Source: Ottowia beijingensis
Lineage (GTDB): Bacteria; Pseudomonadota; Gammaproteobacteria; Burkholderiales; Burkholderiaceae_C
Assembly: GCF_013423955.1 (NCBI RefSeq)
Contig: NZ_JACCKX010000001.1
Coordinates: 2,914,001 to 2,978,000, forward strand
Length of the DNA: 64,000 nucleotides
Direction: 5' to 3'
A program made the position numbers and the translations under genes. Positions 17,829 to 27,525 of the stretch are shown piece by piece; the stretch's first letter is position 1; each line of letters begins with the position of its first letter. The notes below the pieces were generated by a model that was not told the DNA's origin, did no database searches, and worked only from the letters and a program-made list of their open reading frames with translations.

Positions 17829-17872
17829 TCTCCCTCTCCCTGCAGGGAGAGGGTTGGGGTGAGGGCGGCGTG
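17829..17872. repeat. Family D GC palindrome
   Basis: CTCTCCCTGCAGGGAGAG palindrome followed by GGTTGGGGTGAGGGC, the same family as at 12280-12386. Confidence 0.75.
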
Positions 17873-17931
17873 CCTTGAATGGCGGGTTCCCCGAGTGTGA
17901 GCGGCGTGTCTCCGCGTGAAAGAATGCCCCC

Positions 17932-19062
17932 ATGCAGACCTGTGACGTGCTCATCATCGGCGCCGGCATCGCCGGCGCTTCGCTGGCCTGGCGGCTGTCG
18001 CGCGCGGGCCGTTCGGTGCTGCTGCTGGAGCGCGAGGCGCAGCCCGGCACGCACAGCACCGGCCGTTCGGCGGCGATGTTCATGGAGAGCTACGGCCCGC
18101 CCGGCGTGCGCGCGCTCACCCGGGCCAGCCGCGCCTTCTACCTGAACCCGCCCGCCGGCTTTGCCGAGCAGCCGCTGCTGCACCCGCGCCACGCGCTGTT
18201 CGTGGCCACGCCCGCGCAGCGCAGCGCACTGGCCGCGCTGCGCGACGAGCTGGCCGCCACCGGCACCGCGCTGAAGCTATTGAATGCAGAGCAGCTGGCG
18301 CAGGCGGCACCTGCGCTGAAGCCCGATTTGTTTGAACAAGCTATGCTCGACGTGGATGGCTACGACATCGAGGTCGACGCGCTGCTGCAGGGCTTTCTGC
18401 GCGGCGCACGGCAGGCCGGCACGCGCGTGCTGACGAGCGCTGTGCCCACGCAGGCCGGGCGCATGGGCGATGCCTGGCGCGTGGCGTTGTCGAGCGGCGA
18501 GACGGTGCAGGCGCGCACCGTGGTCAACGCCGCCGGCGCCTGGGCCGACGAGGTGGCGGCGCTGTTCGGCGCCGCGCCGCTGGGCATCGAGCCGCGCCGC
18601 CGCAGCGCCTTCACCTTCCGCCCGCCCGAAGGCGTGGACGTGTCCAACTGGCCGATGGTGGCCGATGTCGACGAGACCTGGTACTTCAAGCCCGACGCCG
18701 GCCAGCTGCTCGGCTCGCCCGCCAACGCCGACCCGGTGGCGCCGCACGACGTGCAGCCGGAAGAGTTCGACATCGCGCTGGGCATCCACCAGATCCAGGA
18801 AGCCACCACGCTGGAAATCCGCCGCCCCACCGCCACCTGGGCCGGCCTGCGCAGCTTCGTGCGCGACGGCGAAATCGTCATCGGCTTCGACGGCGCACTG
18901 CCCGGCTTCTTCTGGCTGTGCGCACAGGGCGGCTATGGCATCCAGAGCGCCGCCGGCGCCAGCCTGCTGGCGGCCAGCCTGATCGCCGGCGATGCGCTGC
19001 CCGATGAACTCACGCGACATGGCGTCAACCCCGCTGTGGTGTCGCCATCCCGCCTGCGTTGA
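17932..19062 (+). CDS. FAD-dependent amino-acid oxidase-like protein (DadA/DAO family)
   Basis: 376-residue DAO-family flavoenzyme. The N-terminal dinucleotide fold reads CDVLIIGAGIAGASLAWRLSRAGRSVLLLERE, with GxGxxG and the terminal Glu. C-terminal FAD contacts lie in FFWLCAQGGYGIQSAAGASLLA. The family oxidises glycine, sarcosine or D-amino acids; the substrate is not evident. Only 13 bases separate it from the PLP aminotransferase gene, so the pair may act in one amine-catabolic route. A family A-like segment (18275-18330) codes for LKLLNAEQLAQAAPALKPDLF. Confidence 0.88.
   Translation: MQTCDVLIIGAGIAGASLAWRLSRAGRSVLLLEREAQPGTHSTGRSAAMFMESYGPPGVRALTRASRAFYLNPPAGFAEQPLLHPRHALFVATPAQRSALAALRDELAATGTALKLLNAEQLAQAAPALKPDLFEQAMLDVDGYDIEVDALLQGFLRGARQAGTRVLTSAVPTQAGRMGDAWRVALSSGETVQARTVVNAAGAWADEVAALFGAAPLGIEPRRRSAFTFRPPEGVDVSNWPMVADVDETWYFKPDAGQLLGSPANADPVAPHDVQPEEFDIALGIHQIQEATTLEIRRPTATWAGLRSFVRDGEIVIGFDGALPGFFWLCAQGGYGIQSAAGASLLAASLIAGDALPDELTRHGVNPAVVSPSRLR
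18275..18330 (+). repeat. Family A-like segment inside the FAD oxidase gene
   Basis: AAGCTATTGAATG, then AGCAGCTGGCGCAGG, loop, CCTGCGCTGAAGCCCGATTTG. The stem GCGCAGG/CCTGCGC is perfect. Confidence 0.6.
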
Positions 19063-19075
19063 CAGCCATCAAATC

Positions 19076-20374
19076 ATGAGCAATCTCGACCAAGCCCTGG
19101 GCCAGGCCATCGACCGCTACCGCCACGCTCGCCCGGCCAGCGAGCGCATCTTCAACGACGCCACGCTGGTGCTGCCCGGCGGCAACACGCGCAGCGTGCT
19201 GTTCTTCGCGCCGTTTCCGCCCGCCATGGTGCGCGGCGAAGGCTGCTGGCTGTGGGACGCCGACGGCCACCGCTACCTCGACGCGCTGGGCGAGTTCACC
19301 GCGGGGCTGTACGGCCATTCCGAGCCCGCCATCCGCGCCGCCATCGCCGAGGCGCTGGAAGACGGCCTCAGCCTGTCGTCGCACACCGCGCGCGAAGGTG
19401 CGCTGGCGCGCGAGGTGCAGCGGCGCTTTCCGGCCATGGAGCTGCTGCGCTTCACCAACTCGGGCACCGAGGCCAACCTGATGGCGCTGGCCTCGGCCTG
19501 CGCACACACCGGGCGGCGCAAGGTGCTGGTGTTCAAGGGCGGCTACCACGGCGGCGTGCTGGCCTTTGCCGGCGGCGGCTCGCCGGTCAACGTGCCACAC
19601 GAGTGGATCGTGGCGCGCTACAACGACCTGGCCGACGTGCTCCAGCGCGTGGCGCCGCACCGGGGCGAGCTGGCCGCCATCCTGGTCGAGCCCATGCTGG
19701 GCTCGGGCGGCTGCATCCCCGGCGAAGTCGATTTTCTGCACGGCCTGCGCATGCTGGCCGACGAGTGCGGCGCGCTGCTGGTCTTCGACGAGGTGATGAC
19801 CTCGCGACTGTCCTTCGGCGGCCGCCAGGCGCTGCTCGGCATCCGGCCCGACATGACCACGCTGGGCAAGTACTTCGGCGGCGGCCTGTCCTTCGGCGCC
19901 TTCGGCGGGGGCGCCGACGTGATGCAGCGCTACGACCCGCGCCACAGCGGCGCGCTGCAGCACGCCGGCACCTTCAACAACAACGTGCTCACCATGGCCG
20001 CCGGCCTGGCCGGGCTGACGCAGGTGCTGACGGCCGAGGCGCTGGATGCGCTGAACGCCCGCGGCGAGGCGCTGCGCGCGCGGCTCAACGCGCTGCTGGC
20101 CGAACGCGGCGTGGCCATGCAGTTCACCGGCCTGGGGTCGCTGATGCAGATGCAGTCGCTGGCCGGCCCGCTGCGCAGCGCCGACGACCTGGCCGCGGGC
20201 GACGACCGCGCGCGGGCGCTGGTGTTCTTCGAGCTGCTGGCGCGCGGCGTGTTCATGGCGCGGCGCGGCTTCATGGCGCTGTCGCTGCCGTTCGACGAGG
20301 CGGCATGCGACCGCTTTGCGCAGGCGCTGGAGGAAGTCGTCAGCGCGCAGCAGGCGGTGCTGCCAAGGCGGTGA
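19076..20374 (+). CDS. Class III PLP aminotransferase (GSA-aminomutase-like)
   Basis: 432-residue fold-type I PLP enzyme of aminotransferase class III. Diagnostic parts: ERIFNDATLVLPGGNTRSVLFF start, cofactor contact LLRFTNSGTEANLMAL, LLVFDEVMTSRLSFGG, and Schiff-base lysine K265 in MTTLGKYFGGGLSFGAFGG. It resembles glutamate-1-semialdehyde aminomutase and related aspartate-aminotransferase-family proteins that lack a defined role. Operonic with the FAD oxidase upstream, so transamination or isomerisation of an amino acid used by that enzyme is a reasonable guess. I chose ATG 19076; a longer reading frame overlaps the upstream gene. Confidence 0.88.
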   Translation: MSNLDQALGQAIDRYRHARPASERIFNDATLVLPGGNTRSVLFFAPFPPAMVRGEGCWLWDADGHRYLDALGEFTAGLYGHSEPAIRAAIAEALEDGLSLSSHTAREGALAREVQRRFPAMELLRFTNSGTEANLMALASACAHTGRRKVLVFKGGYHGGVLAFAGGGSPVNVPHEWIVARYNDLADVLQRVAPHRGELAAILVEPMLGSGGCIPGEVDFLHGLRMLADECGALLVFDEVMTSRLSFGGRQALLGIRPDMTTLGKYFGGGLSFGAFGGGADVMQRYDPRHSGALQHAGTFNNNVLTMAAGLAGLTQVLTAEALDALNARGEALRARLNALLAERGVAMQFTGLGSLMQMQSLAGPLRSADDLAAGDDRARALVFFELLARGVFMARRGFMALSLPFDEAACDRFAQALEEVVSAQQAVLPRR

Positions 20375-20418
20375 ACGATGCGCCGCTGCCGGCTTGATGG
20401 TTCATCAATGGTCTAAAA

Positions 20419-20484
20419 AGGGGGAGTATGTGTCTCCAGCGCCCGTCTGCCGGGCGCTGGCGGCCTGTATGGTGGGGAGTATAT
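20419..20484 (+). repeat. Family B repeat
   Basis: GGGGGAGTATG, then AGCGCCCGTCTGCCGGGCGCT as a near-perfect hairpin, then GGGGAGTATATG. It lies between the convergent aminotransferase and Crp-type genes. Confidence 0.85.
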
Positions 20485-20534
20485 GCTGGTGATGCGCGGC
20501 ATCACCGGTTCGCGCGGCAGCGCGCCGGACCAGC

Positions 20535-21164
20535 TCAGGCGCCGGCCAGCGCCCGCAGCCCGTTCAGATCCAGCAGGTTCAGCACGCGGCCCGAGCCGCT
20601 GATCAGGCTGCGTTCGCGCAGGTGGCGCAGCACGCGCGACAGGGTTTCGGGCGCGATGCCCAGTTGCGCGGCGATCATGCGCTTGCGCTGGCGCAGCATC
20701 ACGGCCAGCGTGCCCGGCGCGTCCTGAGCCGGCTCGGCGTGGCGCAGCAGCCATTCGGCGCAGCGCGCCTCGGCGTCCTTGGCCAGGCGGCTGACGGCCA
20801 GCTCGGTCTGCTGGCGGTGCGCGCGGGCCACGTCGCGCAGCACGCTGCGGGCGGCCTCGGGCAGGGCGCGCACACCGGCTTCGAAGTCGGCCAGCGGCAT
20901 GCGGCGCAGCTTCACCTCGGAATCGGCGATGGCGTCGACCAGCGGCGCCAGACCCAGCACGGCGCAGGTGGCGTCGAGCCAGCAGGGGCCTTCGATCATG
21001 CCCAGCTGGTGCGTCAGCGCGCCGTTCTCGGCAATCCCCAGGGCCACGCGGCCGCGCTCGATGTGGATCACGTGCGCGGCAGGCTCAGCGCGGCGCATCA
21101 GCGCGGTGCCGGGCTGCAGGATGCACGGCTCACCCGGCCAGTCGATGGAGGTGGGAGTCAGCAT
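20535..21164 (-). CDS. Crp/Fnr-family transcriptional regulator
   Basis: 209-residue regulator with an N-terminal cyclic-nucleotide-binding-like beta domain (ILQPGTALMRRAEPAAHVIHIERGRVAL), a long dimer helix and a C-terminal winged helix (RQRKRMIAAQLGIAPETLSRVLRHLRERSLI). It has only one N-terminal cysteine, so it should not carry the FNR 4Fe-4S cluster, and I see no clear cAMP-binding signature. The effector and target promoters are unknown. ATG 21164 gives the usual length. Its neighbour on the same strand is glycerate kinase. Confidence 0.88.
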   Translation of the reverse strand: MLTPTSIDWPGEPCILQPGTALMRRAEPAAHVIHIERGRVALGIAENGALTHQLGMIEGPCWLDATCAVLGLAPLVDAIADSEVKLRRMPLADFEAGVRALPEAARSVLRDVARAHRQQTELAVSRLAKDAEARCAEWLLRHAEPAQDAPGTLAVMLRQRKRMIAAQLGIAPETLSRVLRHLRERSLISGSGRVLNLLDLNGLRALAGA

Positions 21165-21260
21165 GCGGCCACTTTGCCCGGCGGCCGTGCCCCGGGCATT
21201 GACCCATGTCAACCGGCGGGCAATCGGCCCGGCGCGGCTGGTTGGGGCACGTTTCCAGGG

Positions 21261-22575
21261 TTACAGCACCAGCAGGGCGCGAAAGTCGTTGACGTTGGTG
21301 TGCGTCGGCCCGGTGACGACCAGGTCGCCCAGCGCCTGGAAGAAGCCGTAGGCGTCGTGCCGGGCGATGTGTTCGGGCAGGCTGATGCCGGCGGCCTGCG
21401 CGCGCGCCAGCGTGTCGGGCGCCACCAGCGCGCCGGCGTTGTCTTCCACGCCGTCGATGCCGTCGGTGTCGGCGGCCAGGCCCCACACGCGCGGCTGCGC
21501 CTGCAGCGCGGCGGCCAGGCCCAGGCAGAACTCGCCCGCGCGCCCGCCGCGGCCGGGGCGGCGCCTTCGGGCCGGGGCCCCAGCGTGACGGTGGTTTCGC
21601 CGCCGCTCAGGATCACGCAGGGCGGGCTGAAGGCGCCATGCCCCTGCGCCACGGCGCGGGCCAGCGCGCCGTGCATGCCGCCGATGTCGCGCGATTCGCC
21701 TTCGATCTCGTCGCTGAGGATGTGCGCCGCCAGACCCATGGCACGCGCTGCTTCGGCTGCCGCCGCCAGCGATTGCCGCGGCGTGGCGATGAGCCGGGTT
21801 TCGTGGCGGGCGAACACCGGATCGCCGGGCTTGGGTGTTTCCAGCGCGCCGCGCTCCAGCGCCTGCAGCACGGCGGGCGGCAGGGCGATGCGGTGGCGCC
21901 GCGCCACGGCCAGCGCATCGGCGCAGGTGCTCTCGTCGGGCAACGTGGGGCCGCTGGCGATGACGGACAAGTCGTCGCCGGGCACGTCGCTGATGGCCAG
22001 CGTGAGCACGCGCGCCGGCCCGCAGGCCGCTGCCAGCCGCCCGCCCTTGATGCGCGACAGGTGCTTGCGCAGCACGTTCATGTCGTGGATGCCGGCGCCG
22101 CTGGCCAGCAGTTCGCGGTTGATGCGCTGCTTGTCGGCCAGCGTCAGCCCCTCGGCCGGCAGTGTCAGCAGGGCCGAGCCGCCGCCGGAGATCAGGCACA
22201 GCACCAGGTCGTCGGCGGTCAGGCCCTCGGCGAGCGCCAGCAGGCGCGCGGCGGCTTGCGTGCCGGCGGCGTCGGGCACCGGGTGCGCGGCCTCGGCGAT
22301 CTCGACGCGCTGCGGCACCCCGCCGGGCGCGGCGGCACGTGGCCGTAGCGCGTGATGACCAGTCCGCCCAGCGGCGCATCGGCCGGCCAGGCGGCCTCCA
22401 GTGCGTGGGCCATGGCGCCGGCCGCCTTGCCGGCGCCCAGCACCACGGTGCGGCCGCGTGGCGGGGGCGGCAGAAAGCCGGCCAGCACCTGCGCCGGCTG
22501 TGCGCGCGCCACGGCGGCCTGGAACAGGTGCAGCAGGAAGTCGCGCGGTTGCGTGGCCGGGTCGGGGGCGAGCAT
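21261..22575 (-). CDS. Glycerate 2-kinase, MOFRL family (two frameshifts)
   Basis: Kinase phosphorylating D-glycerate to 2-phosphoglycerate, linking glyoxylate/tartrate breakdown to glycolysis. The N-terminal DUF4147 domain starts MLAPDPATQPRDFLLHLF and contains VVLGAGKAAGAMA and CLISGGGSALL. The C-terminal MOFRL part carries WGLAADTDGIDG and TGPTHTNVNDF. Two missing bases break the frame: near 22322 (repair gives RPGGVPQRVEIAEAAHP) and near 21550 (repair gives GRAGEFCLGLAAAL). Repaired length is about 438 residues, normal for the family. The gene starts 24 bases after the stop of the LOG-family gene on the same strand. Confidence 0.9.
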
Positions 22576-22598
22576 GGGCGGTGCGGATCGGGTGGCGC

Positions 22599-23474
22599 CT
22601 ACAGTTTGTAGAACGCGCGGATAACTTCCCAGGCCTCCTCGGGCGTGTCCACCACCTCGTACAGCGCCAGGTCTTCCGGCGCGATGGCGCCTTCTTCCAC
22701 CAGCATGTCCAGGTTCAGCAGGCGGCTCCAGTAGTCGCGGCCGAACAGCACGATGGGCACGGGGCGCGCCTTGCGCGTCTGCACCAGGGTCAGCACCTCG
22801 AACAGCTCGTCCAGCGTGCCGAAGCCGCCGGGGAAGGCCACCAGCGCCCGCGCGCGCATCAGGAAGTGCATCTTGCGCAGCGCGAAGTAGTGGAACTTGA
22901 AGGTCAGCTCGGGCGTGACGTAGGGGTTGGCCGACTGCTCGTGCGGCAGGGCGATGTTCAGGCCCACCGAGGGCACGTCGACGTCGGCTGCGCCGCGGTT
23001 GGCCGCCTCCATCACGCCGGGGCCGCCGCCGGTGCAGATGAACAGCTTTTCCTCCTGCGGCTGGCGCAGGCTGTAGGTGGCCACGATGCGGGCGAAGTCG
23101 CGCGAGGCCTGGTAGTAGCGCGACGTGCGCACGGCGCGCTCGGCCAGCGCCAGGGCCTGGGTGTCGCCGCTGGCCTGGGCGGCGGCCAGTTGCTCCTGCG
23201 CGATCTCGGGCGCGACGAAGCGGGCGCCGCCGTACACCACCACGGTGCTGTGCACGCCGGCGGCCGTCAGCGCCAGTTCGGGCTTGAGCAGTTCGAGCTG
23301 GAAGCGGATGCCGCGCGTTTCGGGGCGCAGCAGGAACTCGGGGTCGGCAAAGGCCAGGCGGTACGAATCGGGTTGCAGCGGCTCGCCGCGGTCGGCATGC
23401 GCCTGCAGTTCGGCCCAGGCATCGGCCAGGGGCGAGCGGGTGGAATCCTTGATGTCTTGGGTGCTGTCCATCAT
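22599..23474 (-). CDS. LOG-family protein (Rossmann-fold phosphoribohydrolase type)
   Basis: 291-residue protein with the two signature motifs of the LOG/TIGR00730 superfamily: CTGGGPGVMEAANRGA (PGGxGTxxE-related nucleotide pocket) and VAFPGGFGTLDELFEVLTLVQ. Family members hydrolyse nucleoside 5'-monophosphates, releasing the base; older databases call them lysine decarboxylases. The long N-terminal extension (about 110 residues before the core) places it with the larger type II group. The actual substrate is unknown. A truncated family A repeat begins at its start codon. Confidence 0.88.
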   Translation of the reverse strand: MMDSTQDIKDSTRSPLADAWAELQAHADRGEPLQPDSYRLAFADPEFLLRPETRGIRFQLELLKPELALTAAGVHSTVVVYGGARFVAPEIAQEQLAAAQASGDTQALALAERAVRTSRYYQASRDFARIVATYSLRQPQEEKLFICTGGGPGVMEAANRGAADVDVPSVGLNIALPHEQSANPYVTPELTFKFHYFALRKMHFLMRARALVAFPGGFGTLDELFEVLTLVQTRKARPVPIVLFGRDYWSRLLNLDMLVEEGAIAPEDLALYEVVDTPEEAWEVIRAFYKL

Positions 23475-23505
23475 TTGCTATTGTTATTGAAGCTGCTGGC
23501 GCAAT
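23475..23505 (+). repeat. Half copy of a family A repeat
   Basis: TTGCTATTGTTATTGAAGCTGCTGGCGC, then the second arm is missing. It lies just upstream of the LOG-family start. Confidence 0.5.
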
Positions 23506-23524
23506 ATACACGCCCGCCCATATG

Positions 23525-23547
23525 AAAAAGCCCCGAAACGGGGCTTG
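23525..23547 (-). terminator. Rho-independent terminator of efp
   Basis: Minus-strand hairpin AAGCCCCG-TTT-CGGGGCTT followed by a T-tract, 30 bases after the efp stop. Confidence 0.85.
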
Positions 23548-23576
23548 GGCGTGCGTTGGCGGATGGGCCGCGCGCG

Positions 23577-24131
23577 TCAGACGCGCTTGCGGTATTCGCC
23601 GGTGCGGGTGTCGATCTCGATCTTGTCGCCCTGGCTGACGAACAGCGGCACGGCCACTTCGAAGCCGGTGGCTATTTTTGCCGGCTTCAGCACCTTGCCC
23701 GAGGTGTCGCCCTTGACGGCTGGCTCGGTCCAGGTGATCTCGCGCTCGACGGCGGTGGGCAGCTCGACCGAGATGGCCTTGCCGTCGTAGAACACCACCT
23801 CCACGGCCATGCCGTCTTCCAGGTAGTTCAGGGCGTCGCCCATGTTCTCGGCCTCGACCTCGTACTGGTTGTACTCGGTGTCCATGAACACGTACATCGG
23901 GTCGGCGAAGTAGGAGTAGGTGCACTCCTTGTGGTCCAGGATGACCTGGTCCATCTTGTCGTCGGCCTTGAACACGACCTCGGTGCCCATGTTGCTGAGC
24001 AGGGCCTTGAGCTTCATGCGCACGGTGGCGGCGCCGCGGCCGCCGCGGGCGTATTCGGTCTTCAGGACGATCATCGGGTCCTTGCCGTGCATGATGACGT
24101 TGCCGGCGCGGATTTCCTGGGCGATTTTCAT
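23577..24131 (-). CDS. efp: Translation elongation factor P, arginine type
   Basis: 184-residue EF-P, which relieves ribosome stalling at polyproline. Three beta domains are present (KOW-like start [16 protein letters not shown], middle [15 protein letters not shown], end [17 protein letters not shown]). The tip of domain I reads YARGGRGAA, placing an arginine exactly at residue 32. This is the form rhamnosylated by EarP, and earP is the adjacent gene upstream. The ATG at 24131 matches the family start. A terminator hairpin follows the gene. Confidence 0.96.
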   Translation of the reverse strand: MKIAQEIRAGNVIMHGKDPMIVLKTEYARGGRGAATVRMKLKALLSNMGTEVVFKADDKMDQVILDHKECTYSYFADPMYVFMDTEYNQYEVEAENMGDALNYLEDGMAVEVVFYDGKAISVELPTAVEREITWTEPAVKGDTSGKVLKPAKIATGFEVAVPLFVSQGDKIEIDTRTGEYRKRV

Positions 24132-24287
24132 GGTGGTTCCAGTGTGAGAGGTGAGCGGGTGCCGCTCGTGCACCGGACTGAAGCCGCCGTGTGCGCTGCG
24201 GCGTGAGAGCGAAGGTGTCGGCGCGTGTGGCGGGGCTTGCGTGCCCGCTTTTCGCCCGCGCCGGGCGTGTTTCGCGAAGCCTTGATT

Positions 24288-25439
24288 CTAACCCTTCCGG
24301 GCGACGAAGCGGAGCAGTTGGGTGGCCAGGTCGTCCTGTGCCTGCGGCCGCTCGCGCGCGGCCTGCACGCAGGCGCGCCAGGCGGACAGGTCAGGCAAGG
24401 GCAGGGCGCCGGGGGTGACGCCGTTCCACACGTGGTGAAACCGGCGCAGCGACGCGGGCGCCTGCAGCCAGTCGAGGAAGGCGTCGAGCTTGGCGTGGTG
24501 CGCGTTGTCCTCGGGCTGCGGGTAGATGTGCCAGACAAAGGGCGCGCCGGCCCACAGGGCCCGCACCAGCGAATCCTCGCCGCGTACGAAGTTCACATCG
24601 CTCGCCCACAGCAGCTCGTCGTAGGCCGTTTGCGGCAAGTGCGGAAGGTATGAAATTGATAGCTGCTTGCGCTCGTCAATCCAGCGCTGCAGGCCATTTT
24701 CATGCTGAATCACCTGCTGCACTGCATCGGTGGCACGGCCTGCGGCGACCAGCAGGCGGGTGGGCTCGTCGCCCTCCGCCCAGGCACGCAGCAACTGGCC
24801 CAGCGCGGGCGGTTCGTAGCAGAACAGCGAGACCAGACGCTCGCCGCGCCAGTCGACGCCGTGGGTGCGCAGCCAGTCGGCACGGTTGAATGCGGCCTGC
24901 CGCGCGGGCAGATTGGCTTCGCGCAACAGGCCGCCGGTGGCGGGCGTGAAGCCTGGGTAGAAGAACCATTTGGTCCAGCCCGCCGCCGGCCCGTGCAGCA
25001 CGGGCGAGGGCAGGGTGTGCATGCGCTCCACATAGGATTCGGCGCTCAGGTATTCGAGGTTGATCCACACCGGCGGTTTCCAGCCATTTTGGCCTTCAGC
25101 GCCTGTCTGGACTGCGCCGGCAGCTACGAATTCAGGAGGAATCTCGCAACCAAAGGCTTCGACCCACACGTCGGCGCGCGGCAGGTTCAACAGGCCGGGG
25201 GCGATGGGCTGCGTCCACGGCAGCACGCGCACGCTGGGCACGGCGCCTTCTGTGGCACCGGGTGCCATCCAGGCCAGGGCGCGGGCGTCGTCCACCCACA
25301 GCCGCACCTGTTGCCCGCGCGTCGCCAGCTCGCGCGACAGGCGCCAGCACACGCCGAGGTCACCGTGGTTGTCCACGACCTGGCAGAAGATGTCCCACAG
25401 GGGCGGCGAAGCAGGCACGCGGCGATTGTGCCTTTGCAT
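24288..25439 (-). CDS. earP: EF-P arginine rhamnosyltransferase
   Basis: 383-residue EarP, which attaches rhamnose from dTDP-rhamnose to Arg32 of EF-P. Family hallmarks: DIFCQVVDNHGDLGVCWRLSR at the N-terminus, VWINLEYLSAE, and ASDVNFVRGEDSLVRALWAG, the GT-B donor site. ATG 25439 begins MQRHNRRVPASPP. Two family A repeats lie inside the gene: 25084-25129 encodes the AVQTGAEGQNGW loop and 24655-24701 encodes HENGLQRWIDERKQLSIS. Neither breaks the frame. It is transcribed towards efp, with a 156-base spacer; the partner genes leave little doubt on function. Confidence 0.95.
   Translation of the reverse strand: MQRHNRRVPASPPLWDIFCQVVDNHGDLGVCWRLSRELATRGQQVRLWVDDARALAWMAPGATEGAVPSVRVLPWTQPIAPGLLNLPRADVWVEAFGCEIPPEFVAAGAVQTGAEGQNGWKPPVWINLEYLSAESYVERMHTLPSPVLHGPAAGWTKWFFYPGFTPATGGLLREANLPARQAAFNRADWLRTHGVDWRGERLVSLFCYEPPALGQLLRAWAEGDEPTRLLVAAGRATDAVQQVIQHENGLQRWIDERKQLSISYLPHLPQTAYDELLWASDVNFVRGEDSLVRALWAGAPFVWHIYPQPEDNAHHAKLDAFLDWLQAPASLRRFHHVWNGVTPGALPLPDLSAWRACVQAARERPQAQDDLATQLLRFVARKG
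24655..24701 (+). repeat. Family A hairpin repeat inside earP (distal copy)
   Basis: AATTGATAGCTGCTTGCGCT, loop, AGCGCTGCAGGCCATTTTC. In frame within earP on the opposite strand. Confidence 0.9.
25084..25129 (-). repeat. Family A hairpin repeat inside earP (proximal copy)
   Basis: Minus strand: TTCGTAGCTGCCGGCGC, loop, GCGCTGAAGGCCAAAATGG. In frame within earP. Confidence 0.85.
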
Positions 25440-25483
25440 AGGCGAGCCAAGGGCGTGCGGCGCCCCTCCGTACACTCGCACGC

Positions 25484-27471
25484 ATGAGCGAACCCGCACC
25501 GCCCACCGGCGATCTGCCTGCCGCCAACACGCCCCCGCGCCACAGCCCCGAGCTGCTGGCGCAGGTGGCCGCGCTGCCTGGCCTGCCGGGCGTGTACCGC
25601 TATTACGACGCGGGCGGCAACGTGTTGTACGTGGGCAAGGCGCGGCACCTGAAGAAGCGCGTGTCGAGCTACTTCGCGCGCGACCACGGCGGCACGCGCA
25701 TCGGCCACATGGTGAGCAAGATCGCGCGGCTGGACACCACGGTGGTGCGCTCCGAGGCCGAGGCGCTGATACTTGAAAACAACCTCATCAAGCAGCTCGG
25801 GCCCAAGTACAACATCCTGTTCAGGGACGACAAGAGCTACCCCTACTTGAAGATCACGGGCACCGGCCACGCCCACGATTCGGCCGACGGCGCGCCGCGC
25901 CCCGAGGCCTATGCCCGCATGGCCTATTACCGCGGCGCCACCGACAAGCGCCACCGCTACTTCGGCCCCTACCCCGGCGCCTGGGCGGTGAAGGAAACCA
26001 TCCAGCTGATGCAGAAGGTGTTCCGCCTGCGCACGTGCGAGGACACGGTGTTCGCCAACCGCACGCGGCCCTGCCTGCTGTACCAGATCAAGCGCTGCAC
26101 GGCACCATGCGTGCGCTACATCAGCCAGGAGGACTACGCTGCCGACGTGGCGCATGCCGAGCAGTTTCTGCGCGGCGAAACACAGGACCTGCTGCACCGG
26201 CTGGAGCAGCGCATGATGGCGCACGCTTCAGACTTGGAGTTCGAGCAGGCGGCCGACATCCGCAACCAGATCGCGGCGCTGTCGCGCGTGCTGCACCAGC
26301 AGGCGGTGGAGGTGGGGGCGATGCCGATGTCGACATCCTGGCCGTCAAGGTGCAGGGCGGGCGCGCCTGCGTCAACCTGGCCATGGTGCGTGGCGGGCGG
26401 CACCTGGGCGATCGGGCCTACTTCCCGTCGCACGTCGAGGACGCGCATGCCATTGCCACCGAGCGCGACGACGACGAACTGCCCACGGTGGAGGCGCAGG
26501 TGCTCGACGCCTTCATCGCCCAGCACTACCTGGGCGTACCAGCGCCGGCGCAGCTGATCACCAGCGAGCCGGTGTCGAAGTCGCTGCTGCAGGCGCTGTG
26601 CGACAAGGAAGAGTTGAAGATCACCGCCACCCACGCGCCGCGCGGCCAGCGCCGCGTGTGGCTGGAGATGGCGCAGCAGAACGCCGCGCTGCAACTGGCG
26701 CGTCTGCTGGCCGAGGAGGGCTCGCAGCAAGCCCGCACCCGCGCGCTGGCCGAGGCACTGGATCTGCCGGTGGAGAACCTCGACGACCTGCGCATCGAAT
26801 GCTTCGACATCAGCCACACGGCGGGCGAGGCCACGCAGGCCAGCTGCGTCGTCTTTCAGGGCCACCGCATGGTGAGCGGCGAATACCGCCGGTACAAGAT
26901 CGAGGGCATCACCGGCGGCGACGACTACGCCGCCATGCGCCAGGTGCTGGAGCGCCGCTACGGCAAGATCGCCGAGGCATTGCACGAGCAGGGCGACGCC
27001 GAGGCGCTGACGCGCGCCGCGCGCATGCCCGACTTGGTGCTGGTCGACGGCGGCAAGGGCCAGGTGGCGATGGCGCGCGAGGTGTTCGAAAAGCTGGGAT
27101 TGAACCTGTCGCTGATCGTCGGCGTCGAGAAGGGCGAGGGCCGCAAGGTGGGGCTGGAAGAGCTGGTGTTCGCCGACGGGCGCGAGAAGGTGTACCTGGG
27201 CCACGATTCGGCGGCGCTGATGCTGGTGGCGCAGATCCGCGACGAGGCGCACCGCTTTGCCATCACCGGCATGCGCGCGCAGCGCGCCAAGGTGCGCGTG
27301 GGCGGCAGCCGCATCGAGGAGATTCCAGGCGTCGGGCCGAAGAAGCGCGCGCGCCTGCTGCAGCGCTTCGGCGGCGTGCGCGGGGTGGAGGCGGCCAGCG
27401 TGGACGACCTGATGACGGTGGACGGCATCTCGCGCGCCCTGGCGGAAGAGATTTACCGGGCGCTGCATTGA
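25484..27471 (+). CDS. uvrC: Excinuclease ABC subunit C (one frameshift)
   Basis: UvrC makes both incisions in nucleotide excision repair. The N-terminal GIY-YIG nuclease reads [29 protein letters not shown] UvrB-binding helix pair follows ([19 protein letters not shown]). The second nuclease (RNase H-like) carries [13 protein letters not shown] and [10 protein letters not shown]. Tandem HhH motifs close the protein ([21 protein letters not shown]). A base is missing in the G run at 26314-26318; repair gives [22 protein letters not shown] and a normal 662-residue protein. In many Proteobacteria pgsA follows directly; here a type III R-M system lies between. Confidence 0.96.
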
Positions 27472-27525
27472 CGCGGTAGCGCCGCTGCCACGGCACACCG
27501 GCGCACCGGCGCGCGCGTCAAGCCG

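Noticed and set aside
15594-18083. An 829-codon minus-strand frame across the RNA methyltransferase, desaturase and oxidase genes
   Set aside because: It crosses three well-supported genes and two repeats and is low-complexity Arg/Ala-rich; a GC artefact.
20535-21164. FNR-type oxygen sensor
   Set aside because: The N-terminal cysteine cluster needed for the 4Fe-4S centre is absent, so only the Crp/Fnr superfamily is claimed.
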